Source: Tridacna crocea (taxonomy: Eukaryota > Mollusca > Bivalvia > Cardiida > Cardiidae). From it: a DNA stretch of 64,000 bases. The position numbers were made by a program, and so were the translations under genes. A model generated the notes under the pieces. The model did no database searches. It saw only the letters and a program-made list of their open reading frames with translations, and had not been told where the DNA came from. Below are positions 1-10,243 of the stretch, piece after piece. Each line of letters starts with the position of its first letter. Position 1 is the first letter of the stretch. The stretch covers positions 41,378,173 through 41,442,172 of the forward strand of contig OX031070.1 in NCBI GenBank assembly GCA_943736015.1, given 5' to 3'.

Positions 1-769
1 TATTTTGGACCTGTTATGGCATATTGTAGTAAAGCAGCGTTGAAAAAACAAAAACATGATCCTTTCTTAAAACATGACATGCTCATTACTTTATGACGAA
101 ACTTATTAAGTTATTACTAAGGGTTCATGAGTGACATAAAACAGCAGGGGTCCTTAGGGTTGACACATGTTTCAGTAACAGACAAGTTCGGTAAATTGAA
201 CTTACAGAGTAAATCGATTTAATGTTTGGGTTACAAAGCAAAATATTAGGGGTTAAACAATACGCTTAAAAGCGTTTTGCAATATATTGCAATATGCTCA
301 CACTTATTGCAATGCTTATTGCAATATGCTGTATAATCTGACATTTAGCATATCTGACGACTTGTAGTCGCTGTTAGGGTAGCATATGTTAAAAAGGTGA
401 TAAAGAAAACTAGTACATCTGCTTGGGACTCTTTCATTTTTTCAAGTTAATGAATTAAAAAGCATTTCTTTTGCACAAGGTTAAGGAATTAAAAAGCAAT
501 TATTTTGCACGCCCTTCTGATGATTTATGTACAAAAACTAGCCCTACCATACCAAACTTTGGAAGCTCAACCTAGTAGACAGTGCGATGCACTAACTTAC
601 TCAGTTGCTCAACTAACACTAATACTTTTCGGCTTTAATATCTAATGGAAAAAAGCGCAAAAAAAGTGTGAGCAAAGTTATAAGAAATGAATAACAAACT
701 TTCTTAATGCAACAGCAGTAATATGGTCGACGGTTATTTGGAGTTCGTGTCATGGATTTGAGGTGGTCT
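1..769. other. No recognisable gene or repeat
   Basis: AT-rich intronic or intergenic DNA. A run of TATTGCAATATGC-type short repeats lies around 275-330. No exon with splice borders was found. Confidence 0.4.
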
Positions 770-1182
770 GTATTAGGTCTACCACATAAAATGATCATCA
801 TTTATCAATCTTCCCATTTATGTCAGAACACACAAAAAATCATATTTTGTGGGAAAAGGAGAAAATACTGGTTACCAGCATCTTCTCCTTTTCCCACAAT
901 GTTTTTAAAAGGCCTTTTCCCCAAGGTCATTAAAAGTGATTGTATGGTAAAGAGTTAACCCATTACCACACAATCCCTACTTTTGGCGCTCCTGAGAAAG
1001 AAGACTTTAGAAAACATTGTGCGAAAAGGAGAAAATGCTGGTAACCAGCATTTTCTCCTTTTCCCACAATGTTGTCTACTCTTCACAAAACAAATTTCAA
1101 ATTCTCAGTCACTTTTATTTGTCCTCTGCAAATGCTTTCAATTTAAACAAGTCTATAATATTGTCGTTTGGTAATGAGTTAA
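770..1182. mobile_element. Two hairpin MITEs back to back sharing one TTAA
   Basis: A degenerate minus-orientation copy (770-958) abuts a plus copy (955-1182), with one shared TTAA at 955-958. The plus copy shows the full layout of the family: TTAACCCATTACCACACAAT left end, left arm from 1012, GCTGGTAACCAGC centre, right arm, then TCTGCAAATGCTTTCAATTT and the TAATGAGTTAA right end at 1179-1182. Confidence 0.85.
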
Positions 1183-1219
1183 AGTGCATTGGTCATAGAT
1201 TTACTTCACATGATTGAAG

Positions 1220-1405
1220 ACCTGTACAACTCAATTCAGACTTTTTACAACCTTTTCATAAAAGGTTTTGGAACACATTTTTTTCCAAACCTTTCTCTAC
1301 CCCTTCTAAAATCAAATTTCAGTTTTTGATTTGCAGTTATTTTGTCATCTGCAAAGACTTTGAATTTGGACAATTCCAACATTGTGTTTTTTGGTAAAGT
1401 GTTAA
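1220..1405 (+). mobile_element. Hairpin MITE, degenerate
   Basis: The right half is clear (TTTTGTCATCTGCAAAGACT, GGTAAAGTGTTAA) and ends at TTAA 1402-1405, which is shared with the next copy. The left half and palindrome are decayed. Confidence 0.6.
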
Positions 1406-1903
1406 TTCTTTACCAAACAATCCCTCATTTTTACGCCACCCGGTGGCTCAGTGGTGAGCGTGTCAGACACATGACCTGTTGGTTGTGAGTTCAATACCCG
1501 GTGGTGGCGAAATTTCTTTGTGGCGAATTTCCGCCTCTCATCTCTGCTGAAGCATGTGAGAAAAGTAGTCGGTTGCTTTGGAAAGAAAGTTGTGTTAGTA
1601 CTGGTGTGAGAAAACCAGGAAACACATGTGCGTCACCGACCGCCATGATATGACCTTAGATGTTAAAATGGCGTTAAACCCCAATACAACCAACCCTCAT
1701 TTTTACAACCCTGAGATAGAAGCCTTTTGAAAAGATTGTAGGAAAAGGAGAAAATGCTTGTAACCAGCATTTTCTCCTTTTCCCACAATGTTTTCTACCC
1801 TGCTGGAAACAAATTCCAATTTTTTTAGTTATGTTTATCTTGTCGTCTGCAAGTGCTTTCAATTTGGACCAGTCTAAAAGTTTGTCGTTTAGTAAAGAGT
1901 TAA
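1402..1903 (+). mobile_element. Hairpin MITE split by a SINE
   Basis: TTAA at 1402-1405 and 1900-1903 bound the element. A SINE (1435-1693) lies in the left arm, flanked by the 13-bp duplication CCCTCATTTTTAC at 1422-1434 and 1694-1706. Without it the MITE is about 230 bp with an intact palindrome (GCTTGTAACCAGC centre). Confidence 0.9.
1435..1693 (+). mobile_element. tRNA-derived SINE, family 1
   Basis: A-box-like GGTGGCTCAGTGGTGAG and B-box-like GAGTTCAATACCCGG near the 5' end, then a conserved body (GAAGCATGTGAGAAAAGTAG; CCAGGAAACACATG) and an AATACAACCAAC tail. Exact 13-bp target duplication. Confidence 0.9.
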
Positions 1904-2138
1904 TTCACATTGCATTCATACATGTATTTCAATAGTTCAAGGACAGGTCCGTTCTGGTCTTTTGTTACCCTGTTTATATGAGTGAGACAGTATGAGTACG
2001 AAGCCAGAGCACACAACTGCTACATGTCCTGAGGATTGGATTGATAGATCAATACGAGAAACCAAGAATGAACAGCGGGAGGCTGAAATAACATACAACG
2101 GTATGCTGCGGGCTTTATAATGTATGATAACGGTCACA

Positions 2139-2608
2139 TTAACTCATTGCCAAAAGACAAAATTTTGGAATGGTCAAAATTGAAAGCATTGGCAGACAAC
2201 AAAATGAATATGAATCAAAAATTGAATTTTGAATTGGAAAAGGTAGAAATCATTGTGGGAAAAGGAGAAGATGCTGGTTACGGTAATACCGGCATTTTCT
2301 CCTTTTCCCACAATGTTTTGAAAAAGGCTTTTTTCTCAAGGTCTTCAAAAGTCGTGATTGTGTGGTAATGGGTTTAGCCTTTACCACACAATCCCGACTT
2401 TTAACAATCATGGGAAAAAAGCCTTTTGAAAACATTTTGGGAAAAGGGGAAAATGCTGGTAACCAGCATTTTCTCCCTTGGAAGTTTCCCACAATGTTTT
2501 CCTCCCTTCCTAAAAGAAAGATCAAATTTTCAGTTACTTTTATTTTGTCGTCTGCAAATGCTTTCAATTTTGACCAGTCTAAAATTTTGTCGTTTGGTAA
2601 AGAGCTAA
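2139..2608. mobile_element. Two hairpin MITEs in opposite orientation, stacked
   Basis: Minus copy 2139-2377 and plus copy 2374-2608. The shared junction target is decayed to TTTA and the right target to CTAA. The minus copy carries a few extra bases in the palindrome centre (GGTTACGGTAATACC); the plus copy has an 8-bp insertion in its right arm. Confidence 0.85.
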
Positions 2609-2810
2609 CTCTTTACCACCTATCAAAATTTTTGACATGACCAAATTAAAGGCATTTGCAGGTGGCAAATTAAATGTTGCTACAGTGGTGATTTCTATCT
2701 TTACTCAGGTAGAAAACATTGTGGGAAAAGGAGAAAATGCTGGTTATCAGCATTTTCTTCTATTCCGAAAATGTTTCCAAAAGTTTTGTTTTTTTTTTCT
2801 TTCAGGGTTT

Positions 2811-3604
2811 TTAAGGGTCGCCCTTCAGATTTTGGGATGAAATTTTTACAAAAAGACAAAAAGTTCATCCTTATACTCTCAATGCCTTTTAATTTTCATT
2901 CATTAAACCCCAGTAGTCAAAAACCATCTGACAACTAGAGAAATTAGAGATTCTAATTAATTAGAGATTTCTCGTTCTACGGACCAGATCGACACCGACA
3001 GGAACCACTGTCTATTTTTAGATGAGCAACTTGCTCATTTACATACCGGAAATACACAAATGCCGCTTCAAACATAGCGTCCAAAGAAGAAATTATGGAA
3101 AATACTTACCTATTAGTTATGCTATGGAATTTAAGCGTCATTAGTCATGTGCCAGTCTCTTCACATTCCCACAATGCTTTTCTTTATTTTTGGCGCGAAA
3201 TCTAAAAATACCTTAACTCTTTACCACACGACAAAATTTTAGACTGGTCCAAATTGAAAGCATTTGCAGACGACAAAATAATGGTAACTGATAAATTGAA
3301 ATTTGTTCTGAGAAGGGTAGAAAACACTGTGGGAAAAGGAGAAAATGCTGGTTACCAGCATTTTCTCCTTTTCCTACAGTGTTTTCAAAAGGCTTCTTTC
3401 TCAGGGGCGTCAAAAGTAGGGATTGTGTGGTAATGGGTTAAGAGGCTACGTAGCCTTTTAAGGAAATACCATCAAAATATTTTTTGGGGGTAATTTTATG
3501 ATTCTTAATCATTGATGATTTGTATTGTTTTTTCATATAAATTTCAGTGATACATTTATTTTCTGATTTGGTGAGATGTGAAAATTCTAAATACCCACCT
3601 TTAA
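2811..3604 (+). mobile_element. Large TTAA element (family L), copy 1, with nested MITE
   Basis: Bounded by TTAA at 2811-2814 and 3601-3604, with ends AGGGTCGCCC and CCCACCT (consensus TIR TTAAAGGTGG). Non-coding. Contains a hairpin MITE at 3213-3441. Superfamily piggyBac- or Kolobok-like on TTAA alone (inference). Confidence 0.85.
3213..3441 (-). mobile_element. Hairpin MITE inside L copy 1
   Basis: TTAA at both ends (3213-3216, 3438-3441). Arms carry the CACTGTGGG variant, paired with CCTACAGTG (one mismatch). Followed by AGAGGCTACGTAGCC of the host element. Confidence 0.95.
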
Positions 3605-3820
3605 AAGTCGGATTGTGTGGTAAAGAATTCATATAGGAAACCCTGTACCACATACAGGACTTTCCCCGACCCTGGGTTTTCTTTAACAGTTTTATCAAGA
3701 TTTCCATGTAGTATTAACCTAGTCTCATATCATGTCACTAGGAAGCAAAGTGCTTGAGATGCCCAGGGACAGCACTTTTAGATGACAAAATGAGAAAATG
3801 GTGAAATGTCTGTATGATAC

Positions 3821-4050
3821 TTTACTTTTTTACCACAAAATCCTAACTTTTAACAACCCTTAGAAAGAAGCCTTTTGAAAACATTGTGGAAAAAGGAGAA
3901 AATGCTGGTAACCAGCATTTTCTCCTTTTACCACAGTGTTTTCTACCCTTCCCAAACCAAATTGCAATTTCTCAGTCACATTTATTTTGTCATCTGCTAA
4001 TGCTTTCAATTTTGTCCAGTCTATAATTTTGTCATTTGGTTAAGAGTTAA
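3821..4050 (+). mobile_element. Hairpin MITE
   Basis: Left target decayed; TTAA at 4047-4050. Palindrome near perfect, centre GCTGGTAACCAGC. Confidence 0.85.
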
Positions 4051-4194
4051 CATGATAGAGAACAGCATGTTCTCCTTTTATCTTTTAAAACCATGGGGTA
4101 TCGTGTTGGAAATCGCCAGCTATTTAAATTTCTTTCTGACTATTAATGATTTGTTTCTTTTTCAATGCTGATCTTTGGTTTAACCAACCATGGT

Positions 4195-4305
4195 GTGTGG
4201 AAAAGCAGCAAGTATCATGGTAAGAACTTAAGCGAAATACTGGTAAGAAACTCCAGGAAAACACAGATGCACTGACTAGGGTGGTACAAATGGATTGTTG
4301 TTGAT
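4195..4305 (+). mobile_element. SINE family 3 fragment
   Basis: Shares ACTGGTAAGAAACTCCAGGA and TGCACTGACTAG-type blocks with the longer copy at 45255-45435. Confidence 0.4.
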
Positions 4306-4380
4306 AACAGTGCAAGACCCCATGAAACAAACAAATCCCATGATACTGGTACATGTATTTTGAATGCTATCTGTCTCATA

Positions 4381-4595
4381 TTAACACATAAATTTACCAC
4401 ACAGCAGAATGCTAGACCTATCCAAATCAAAAGCATTTTCAGACTATTATTTTATAGTGGCTCAAATGATGCAATTTTTCTTTGATAGGGTAGAAAACTT
4501 TGTGGACAAAGGAGAAAATGCTGGTTCCCACAAAGTTTTCAAAAGGCCTCTTCCTCAGGATTGTTCAAATTCATCATTGTGTGGTAAAGGGTTAA
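4381..4595 (-). mobile_element. Hairpin MITE, variant body
   Basis: TTAA at 4381-4384 and 4592-4595. The spacer (GATGCAATTTTTCTTTGATA) defines a lineage shared with 8420, 17811, 44621 and 61771. The right half of the palindrome is largely deleted (GCTGGTTCCCACAAAG). Confidence 0.85.
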
Positions 4596-4740
4596 AAAAA
4601 GAGCATGTGATTATTTTGTCCAGGGCAGTATCATTCAAACAAACAAAACGTGTCAGGTTTTCAAACTTTTCTCCACAGAACAAAGTCAAAAAAGTGGTAG
4701 TCTAAAAGATAGTAACTGTTTTGTTCATCTTTACTTTCAG

Positions 4741-4775
4741 AAAATGAAGTTGCTGAATCAACTGCTGTGAAAAAA
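4741..4775 (+). CDS. Exon 1 seen: linker upstream of SAM domain
   Basis: A 35-nt internal exon between a TTTACTTTCAG acceptor and a GTAAGT donor. Entered in phase 1 and left in phase 0, it reads NEVAESTAVKK, leading directly into the SAM domain of the next exon. No start codon is used, so the real first exon lies upstream, probably outside the window. The other two frames do not fit the next exon: the phase-0 frame hits a stop. The exon is short, so its support comes from perfect splice sites plus phase agreement. A foldback element begins about 13 bp after the donor. Confidence 0.6.
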
Positions 4776-4788
4776 GTAAGTATTTACA

Positions 4789-4976
4789 GAGTTCCAGATA
4801 AGAGGGAGTGATGGTATGCTAAATCCATTATTTCTCTCTGAAACCCTATGTCGTGGGTACTCATTAGAATTGTCTCGATGGGACGATTCTAACGAGTACC
4901 CATAATATAGGGTTAAGTGGGGAATAATTAAGGTTTTTGATTTTGAAATCAAAATCACCCCCCCATCTTGAGCTCT
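4789..4976. mobile_element. Foldback MITE, family B
   Basis: Inverted ends (AGTTCCAGATAAGAGGGAG against the degenerate right end ATCTTGAGCTCT) and an inner inverted pair GGGTACTCATTAGAAT / ATTCTAACGAGTACCC. A second copy lies at 59469-59663. Begins 13 bp after the donor of exon 1. Confidence 0.75.
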
Positions 4977-5116
4977 AATTCACCATAATATTAGATATTA
5001 GTATTGTACAAGAGTTTTGACAAGACGTTGTGGGATTGTCATGATCAATAAAAGCGTCAAATCACAAAAATTTATATCCAAACAAATGTGCCGATGTCAT
5101 CTCTGATGTACATGTA

Positions 5117-5487
5117 ATTAAATCTTTCCGAAACGACAAATTGCAGACAAAAAAATTAACATAACTCAAAAATTGAAACCATTTAGAAGAGTAAAAAACA
5201 TGTTTTCAGAAGACTTCTTCCTCTAGGCCGTAAAAACCAGTGAGTGTTTGATAAAGGGTTAACCCTTTTCCAAACAATCCCCGGTTTTTACGGGTCTGGA
5301 ATAGTAGCCTTTAGAAAACATTGTGGGAAAAGAAGAAAATGCTGGTAACCAGCATTTTCTCCTTTTCCCACAATATTTTCAATCCTATCATATACAGAAA
5401 TCATCTTTTCAGCAAGAGTTGAATTGTCGTCTGCAAATACTTTCAATTTGGTCAAGTCCAAAAGTTTGTTGTTTGGGAAAAGGTTAA
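5117..5487. mobile_element. Two stacked hairpin MITEs
   Basis: A decayed minus copy whose palindrome is lost (5117-5262) and a good plus copy (5259-5487) share TTAA 5259-5262. The plus copy belongs to the CCAAACAATCCCCGGTTTTT end type. Confidence 0.8.
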
Positions 5488-5666
5488 ATTAGACCGAGTC
5501 ACTGATTGAAAAACAGCCATCCAATTATCAAAACTCTAAAATCATATCTTTGTGCTGTTTGTGATTGTACTGTTCATAGAATTACAAAGAACAATATATT
5601 GAGTTGTATTTATTTCCTTTTTAATGAGAAATTTTGATATGTGGTATAAGAGCTAAATGGACCTAG

Positions 5667-5974
5667 TTTACTCTTTACAAAATGAAAAAGAAAAAAAGAA
5701 AAGGACTAATTCAAACTCAAAACATTTGCAGACAGCAAAATTAAGGTAACTCATAAAAATGGATATTATTATGGGAACGATAGAAAACATTGTGGGAGAA
5801 AGAGAAAATGCTGCTACCAACATTTTCTCTTTTTTCTCAAAATGTTTTCAAAAGGCTTGTTCTTCAGGTTTGTTAAAAGTTGTGCTTGTATGGTACAAAT
5901 CCAGTCATTTTTATGTCTGCAAGTGCTTTCAAGTTGGACCTGTCTAAAATGTTGTTGTTTGGGGCAAGTGTTAA
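5667..5974. mobile_element. Composite of two hairpin MITE pieces
   Basis: A minus copy to about 5895 runs directly into the right third of a plus copy (ATGTCTGCAAGTGCTTTCAA) ending at TTAA 5971-5974. Confidence 0.65.
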
Positions 5975-5980
5975 AGCCAT

Positions 5981-6214
5981 TTAACTCTCTACCACACAAC
6001 AAATTTTTAAACCTGTCCAAGTTGAAAGCATTTGTAGGCAGCAGTTGAAATGCTAGTATAGCTCAACTGATGGCATTTATTTCAGTTGGTAAAGAAAACA
6101 TTGTAAGAAAAGGAGAAAATGCTGGTTACCAGCATTTTCTCCTTTTCCCACAATGTTTTCTATAGGCTTCTTTGTCGGGTCGTTAAAACGCGGGATTGTG
6201 TGGTAATGAGTTAA
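5981..6214 (-). mobile_element. Hairpin MITE
   Basis: TTAA at 5981-5984 and 6211-6214. Palindrome near perfect, centre GGTTACC. Confidence 0.9.
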
Positions 6215-6497
6215 GCTAAAGACCATCTAAGTCATGAAGGTGAATAGGCCATGAAGATTCAGAAAAGTTACAAGAAGTAAAAAGTTTCATCTTGTTGTAA
6301 ATGTATTAACCCATTACCACAATGTTTTTTTCAAAAGCTTTGTTGTCAGGGTCGTGAAATCTCGGGATTGTGTGGTAATGAGTTAAGCTAAAGACCGGCT
6401 AAGTCATAAAGATGAATAGGCCACGAAGATACAGAAAAGTTACAAGAAGCAAAAAGTTTCATCTTTTTGTAAATGCATCAACCCATTACCACACAAT
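6149..6497 (+). repeat. ~175-bp tandem duplication
   Basis: 6149-6323 and 6324-6497 are diverged copies covering a MITE right end, a linker (GCTAAAGACC...GTTACAAGAAG) and the next MITE left end CAACCCATTACCACA. The unit therefore joins two neighbouring MITE ends. Confidence 0.75.
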
Positions 6498-6705
6498 CCC
6501 TACTTTTGAAGACCCTGAGAAAGAAGCCTTTAGAAAACATTGTTGGAGAAGAAGAAAATGCTGGTAACCAGCATTTTCTTCTTTTCCCACAATGTTTTCT
6601 ACCTTTCACAAAACAAATTTCAAATTTTCAGTCACTTTTAGTTTGTCGTCTGCAAATGCTTTCGATTTGGACAAGCCTTAAATTTTGTTGTTTGGTAATG
6701 AGTGA
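6478..6705 (+). mobile_element. Hairpin MITE before exon 2
   Basis: Ends CATCAACCCATTACCACAC and GGTAATGAGTGAA, with target sites mutated. The arms carry matching TTCTTC/GAAGAA changes on both sides of the palindrome. Confidence 0.85.
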
Positions 6706-6836
6706 AAGTGAAGTGAATTTTTTAAGAAAATTGAATTTTAATCAGGCAACTTTGGTAGCCAATCTTATCTTGAGCAGGTATAAAAAGACAACAGGAATGT
6801 TTCTGTATTCAGCCACTATATATATATTTTTTTTAG

Positions 6837-6915
6837 CTATCAGAATGGACTGTGAATGATGTTACAGACTGGTTAGAAAGGAAAAATCTACAGAACTTTA
6901 TTATCCTGTTTCAAA
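6837..6915 (+). CDS. Exon 2: N-terminal half of SAM domain
   Basis: A 79-nt exon with a long T-rich acceptor (TTTTTTTTAG) and a GTAAGG donor, phase 0 in and phase 1 out. The translation opens with LSEWTVNDVTDWLERKNL, the characteristic start of a SAM domain: a Trp at the start, V..V..WL, and a hydrophobic helix ending in FQ. SAM domains are five-helix bundles of about 65 residues that homo- or hetero-polymerise. This exon supplies helices 1-2. A hairpin element ends about 130 bp upstream of the acceptor. Confidence 0.8.
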
Positions 6916-7257
6916 GTAAGGGACAATACTTCTGTCAATCTGTTTACTCAGCCAGCATTATCTCCCACTAGATGGCATTCTATAAATACACATCTATCTA
7001 ATTTGAGCATCCTGGGTAGAGAACCGAACCACTTTCCTGCACGACAACTGTTACTTTGAATTTCAAACTAATATAAATGTTTACTCAATAAAATGCTACC
7101 TGGTGCAATTCAATCAGCTATGGTCAGCAGTTTTTGAAGGTGAAAAATCTGGAGCTAAAGCAGGTCTCATTTCTCCTCAAACGTATTGATAAAAGCTATT
7201 TTCAACATTGCTACTTCATAGAACGTAATATATTACAGTCTGCCCGCTTTCAGGGCT

Positions 7258-7320
7258 AGTGATGCGTCATATAAGACGGGTCAAATCTTCGAAGAATATG
7301 ACGTGCGCAGACGACGCTCA
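7258..7320. repeat. Dispersed repeat (pair with 35940-36002)
   Basis: GTGATGCGTCATATAAGA and TTCGAAGAATATGAC blocks are shared with 35940-36002. Family unknown. Confidence 0.4.
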
Positions 7321-7347
7321 GCCAAAGTAGAAACTGACATATTGTCT

Positions 7348-7575
7348 TTAACCTTTTACTCCATAGATATCATTTCTACGCATTGCTTGTAGGAGCCTTC
7401 AGAGAACATTGTGGCAAAAGGTGAAATTGCTCGTGACGAGCAATTTCACCTTTTGTCACAATGTTTTCTATGCTATCAAAAGGTGTAATATACACATAAG
7501 AAATGGCTTCATCCTTGCTGTTATTTAGTGTCCATTAGAGATACCATCGAAATGCCTTATGGGGTAAAGGGTTAA
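7348..7575 (+). mobile_element. Hairpin MITE, subfamily 2
   Basis: TTAA at both ends. Ends read TTTACTCCATAGATA and GGGGTAAAGGGTTAA; the palindrome centre is GCTCGTGACGAGC with CAAAAGGTG / CACCTTTTG arms instead of the common GAAAAGGAG / CTCCTTTTC. Confidence 0.85.
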
Positions 7576-8233
7576 ATTATAAGTTGGCCCAAATTCAAAA
7601 CACTTAGTTTTGTAGACGACAACTTAAAAGTTACCCCAAACCTTTTTTTTTTTTCGCAACAGGAGAAAACATTGTTTGAAAAGGAGAAAATACTGGTTAC
7701 CAGCATTTTCTTCTTTTCATACAATGTTTTCAAAAGGCTTTTTCTTTAGACTGAATAAAAGTTAGGGTTGGTTTGCATGTATTTGGTAATGGGTTAATTC
7801 TTTAGCAATCACAGAATTTTAGGATTGTTTGAATCGAAAACATGTACAGAGGACTCTTTCACTCTTTCCCAAACAACAAGTTTTAGACTCTTCCAAACTG
7901 AAAGGGTTTGCAGACGACAATTTCATACTCGATGAAAATGGTAGAAAGTTCTCCAGATGGGAGGAAAACACTGTGGGAAAAGGAGAAATTGTTCATTACG
8001 AGCAATTTCTCTTTTTCCCACAGTGTTTTCAAAAGACTTGTACTGCAGACATGTAAAAACCAGGATTTGTTTGGGAAAGGGTTAAATACTGTTTGATTGA
8101 TAAATTTGTCTTTAAAAAGATGGAAAACACAGTTGGAAAAGGAAATAATGCTGACTTCTGTATTTCTCATGTTTTCAAAAGTTTTTTCACTTTGCATATT
8201 TTCCTTTTGCTCATTGTGTGTTAAATGGTTTAA
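7572..8233 (-). mobile_element. Array of hairpin MITEs and fragments
   Basis: Minus copy 7572-7797; left-end fragment 7794-7856; subfamily-3 minus copy 7857-8085 (ends CTTTCCCAAACAACAAG and TTGGGAAAGGGTTAA; centre GTTCATTACGAGC); decayed copy 8082-8233. Neighbours share TTAA at 7572, 7794 and 8082. Confidence 0.75.
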
Positions 8234-8419
8234 GTCCCTTTCAAAACTTATCTTATTTGTATAGACATTGTGGATCAAGATCAGACTGCAAAAGCTTACA
8301 TTCTGATCTTGGGTCTATACTGTTTGCTATTCTTAAATATTCTGGCCAAAAACTGAATTTAAACAATTAGTTGGGCAGTTTCGGTTGACTGAAAATTTCA
8401 TATTTGCTTGTTCAATGCT

Positions 8420-8782
8420 TTAACCCGATACTACACAGCAAAATTTCAGACCTGACCAAAGTGAAAGCATTGATAGCAGACAACAATTTCAAAGTGGCTG
8501 AAATGGTGCAATTTTGCTTTGGTAGGGTAGACAACTTTGTGGCAAAAGGAGAAAATGCTGGTTACCAGCATTATCTCCTTTTTTCAACAATGTTTTCAAA
8601 AGACCTCTTCCTGAGGCTTGTTGAAAGTCATCATTGTATGGTAAAGGGTTAACTTTTACCTGACATGAGTTTAGATGTATCTTTACTAAAGAAGGCTTTC
8701 ATCATTTTCTTTTTTCTCCACAATGTTTTTAACAGCCTTTGTTGTCAAGGTTATAAAAACAAAACATTGTAGGAAAAAGGGT
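8420..8782 (-). mobile_element. Hairpin MITE plus decayed copy upstream of exon 3
   Basis: 8420-8652 is bounded by TTAA, variant-body lineage. A decayed piece follows to about 8782, ending ~75 bp before the exon 3 acceptor. Confidence 0.75.
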
Positions 8783-8858
8783 AAACCTGAACAGACGTAT
8801 AATTGCATACCAGCAATGGGATCATAAAATGCAGAAACAAGTTTGCTTTATTTTTTAG

Positions 8859-8909
8859 AACATCATGTCTGTGGAAAGGATTTAGCAGAACTGAAATTAC
8901 CTTTTCTTG
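8859..8909 (+). CDS. Exon 3: middle of SAM domain
   Basis: A 51-nt exon with a TTTATTTTTTAG acceptor and GTGAGT donor, phase 1 in and phase 1 out. It reads HHVCGKDLAELKLPFL, matching the SAM core 'H..(D/C)G..L..L', where the conserved Gly-Lys/x-Asp-Leu opens helix 3. It joins exon 2 through a Lys codon split across the splice, and exon 4 through a split Glu codon. The 2-1 split of SAM domains over small exons is ordinary. Confidence 0.8.
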
Positions 8910-9052
8910 GTGAGTCCATCTAAAGTATTCTTTTTTATTTGTTTTTGATTTTTGATCTACATTAAGGAATACTAGCAGTCAAGGATGAATAAAAAGTACT
9001 GTAAAGTTGTTAAAGAAATCATTGGCCTATTTGCAGACTCCTTTATGACACC

Positions 9053-9324
9053 GCCTGCCCGGGTGGCTCAGCAGTGATCATGTCTGACTCATGACCTGGT
9101 GGTCGTGAGTTCGATACCCAGATAAGGCGAAATTTCTTTCCGGCGTATTTTCGCCTCTCACCTCTGCTGAAGCATGTGAGAAAAGTAGTAGGTGGCTTTG
9201 GAAAGAAAGTTGTGTTAGTACCGGTGTGAGAAAGCCAGGAAATACATGTGTGTCACCTACCGCCATGATATGACCTTAGCTGTTATAGTGGCGTTAAACC
9301 CCAATACAACCAATACAACCAACC
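9053..9324 (+). mobile_element. tRNA-derived SINE, family 1, full length
   Basis: Target duplication TTATGACACC at 9043-9052 and 9326-9335. A box GGTGGCTCAGCAGTGA, B box GAGTTCGATACCCAG. Confidence 0.9.
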
Positions 9325-9402
9325 CTTATGACACCAGTGTACAAGGGTTGCCACAGTGAATTGATACCCCATGAAACATATCAAACCTAGGGAAATACAT
9401 GC

Positions 9403-9831
9403 TTAACTCTTTACCAAACAGCAGACCTGGTGGTTATGAGTTCGATACCCAGTTGTGGTGAACTTTCTTTCCGGAGTATTTTCGCCTCTCACCTCTGATG
9501 AAGCATGTGAGAAAAGTAGTCGGTGGCTTTGGAAAGAAAGTAGTGTTAGTACCGGTATGAGAAAGCCAGGAAACACATGTGCGTCACTGACCGCCATGAT
9601 ATGATCTTAGCTGTTAAAGTGGCGTTAAACCCCAACACAACCAACAACCAACCAAACAGCAAAATTTAAGACAGGTCCAAATTGAAAGCAGTTGCACATG
9701 ACAAAATTAAACTGGCTCAAAAATGGAAATTTGTCATGGGAGGGCATAAGACATTGTGGGAAAAGGAGAAAATGCTGTTAACCAGCATTTTCTCCTTTTC
9801 CCATGAAGTTTTCAAAATTCGGCTGCCTATG
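9403..9831 (-). mobile_element. Hairpin MITE split by a SINE
   Basis: TTAA at 9403-9406; the SINE splits it after ACCAAACAGCA. The body and palindrome resume at 9662; the right end is truncated near 9831. Confidence 0.85.
9424..9650 (+). mobile_element. SINE family 1, 5'-truncated
   Basis: Starts at GACCTGGTGG, lacking the A box. The 11-bp duplication ACCAAACAGCA flanks it (9413-9423, 9651-9661): 5' truncation by target-primed reverse transcription. Confidence 0.9.
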
Positions 9832-9891
9832 GTATCACTTTAGCTACAGGTGGATCATTATCAGCATGAACCTGTGTTGAAGTTAACAGTT

Positions 9892-10243
9892 TTAAAGGTG
9901 GCCCTTCAGAATTTGGGACAAAAATTTTACAAAAACACAAAAATATATTCCTTATACTCCAAAAGCCCTATAATTGTCATTCATAAAACCCTGGTAGTCG
10001 AAAACCATCTGACAACATGTGAAATTAGAGATCTACTACAGCCCAGGTTGACACCAACAGGAAATACGGCCTATTTTTACATGAGTAACTCGCCCATTTA
10101 CACATCAGAAATATACAAACAAAGCTTCAAACATACCATCCGAAGAAGACATTATGGAAAATGATTACATGCTTGTTATGTTATGGAATTTCAGAGTCAG
10201 TAGTCACGTGCCAGTCACTTAACATTCCCACAATGCGTTTTTT
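9892..10243 (+). mobile_element. Large TTAA element (L), copy 2, 3'-truncated
   Basis: TTAAAGGTGGCCCTTCAG start, matching body, broken off after CATTCCCACAATGCG just before the site where other copies carry a MITE. Confidence 0.8.

Larger units (their letters stand above)
2605..3629 (-). mobile_element. Hairpin MITE split by a larger TTAA element
   Basis: The left part (2605-2814) ends within TTTCAGGGTTTTTAA. The right part (3601-3629: TTAAAAGTCGGATTGTGTGG, TAAAGAATT) resumes after the insert. The insert entered the internal TTAA that most copies carry in GTCGTTAAAAGTC. Confidence 0.85.

Noticed and set aside
2250..2567. Protein-coding frames rich in 'GKGENAGNQHFLLFPQC' and similar
   Set aside because: The same peptide appears in dozens of frames on both strands because it is a translation of the palindrome of the hairpin element.
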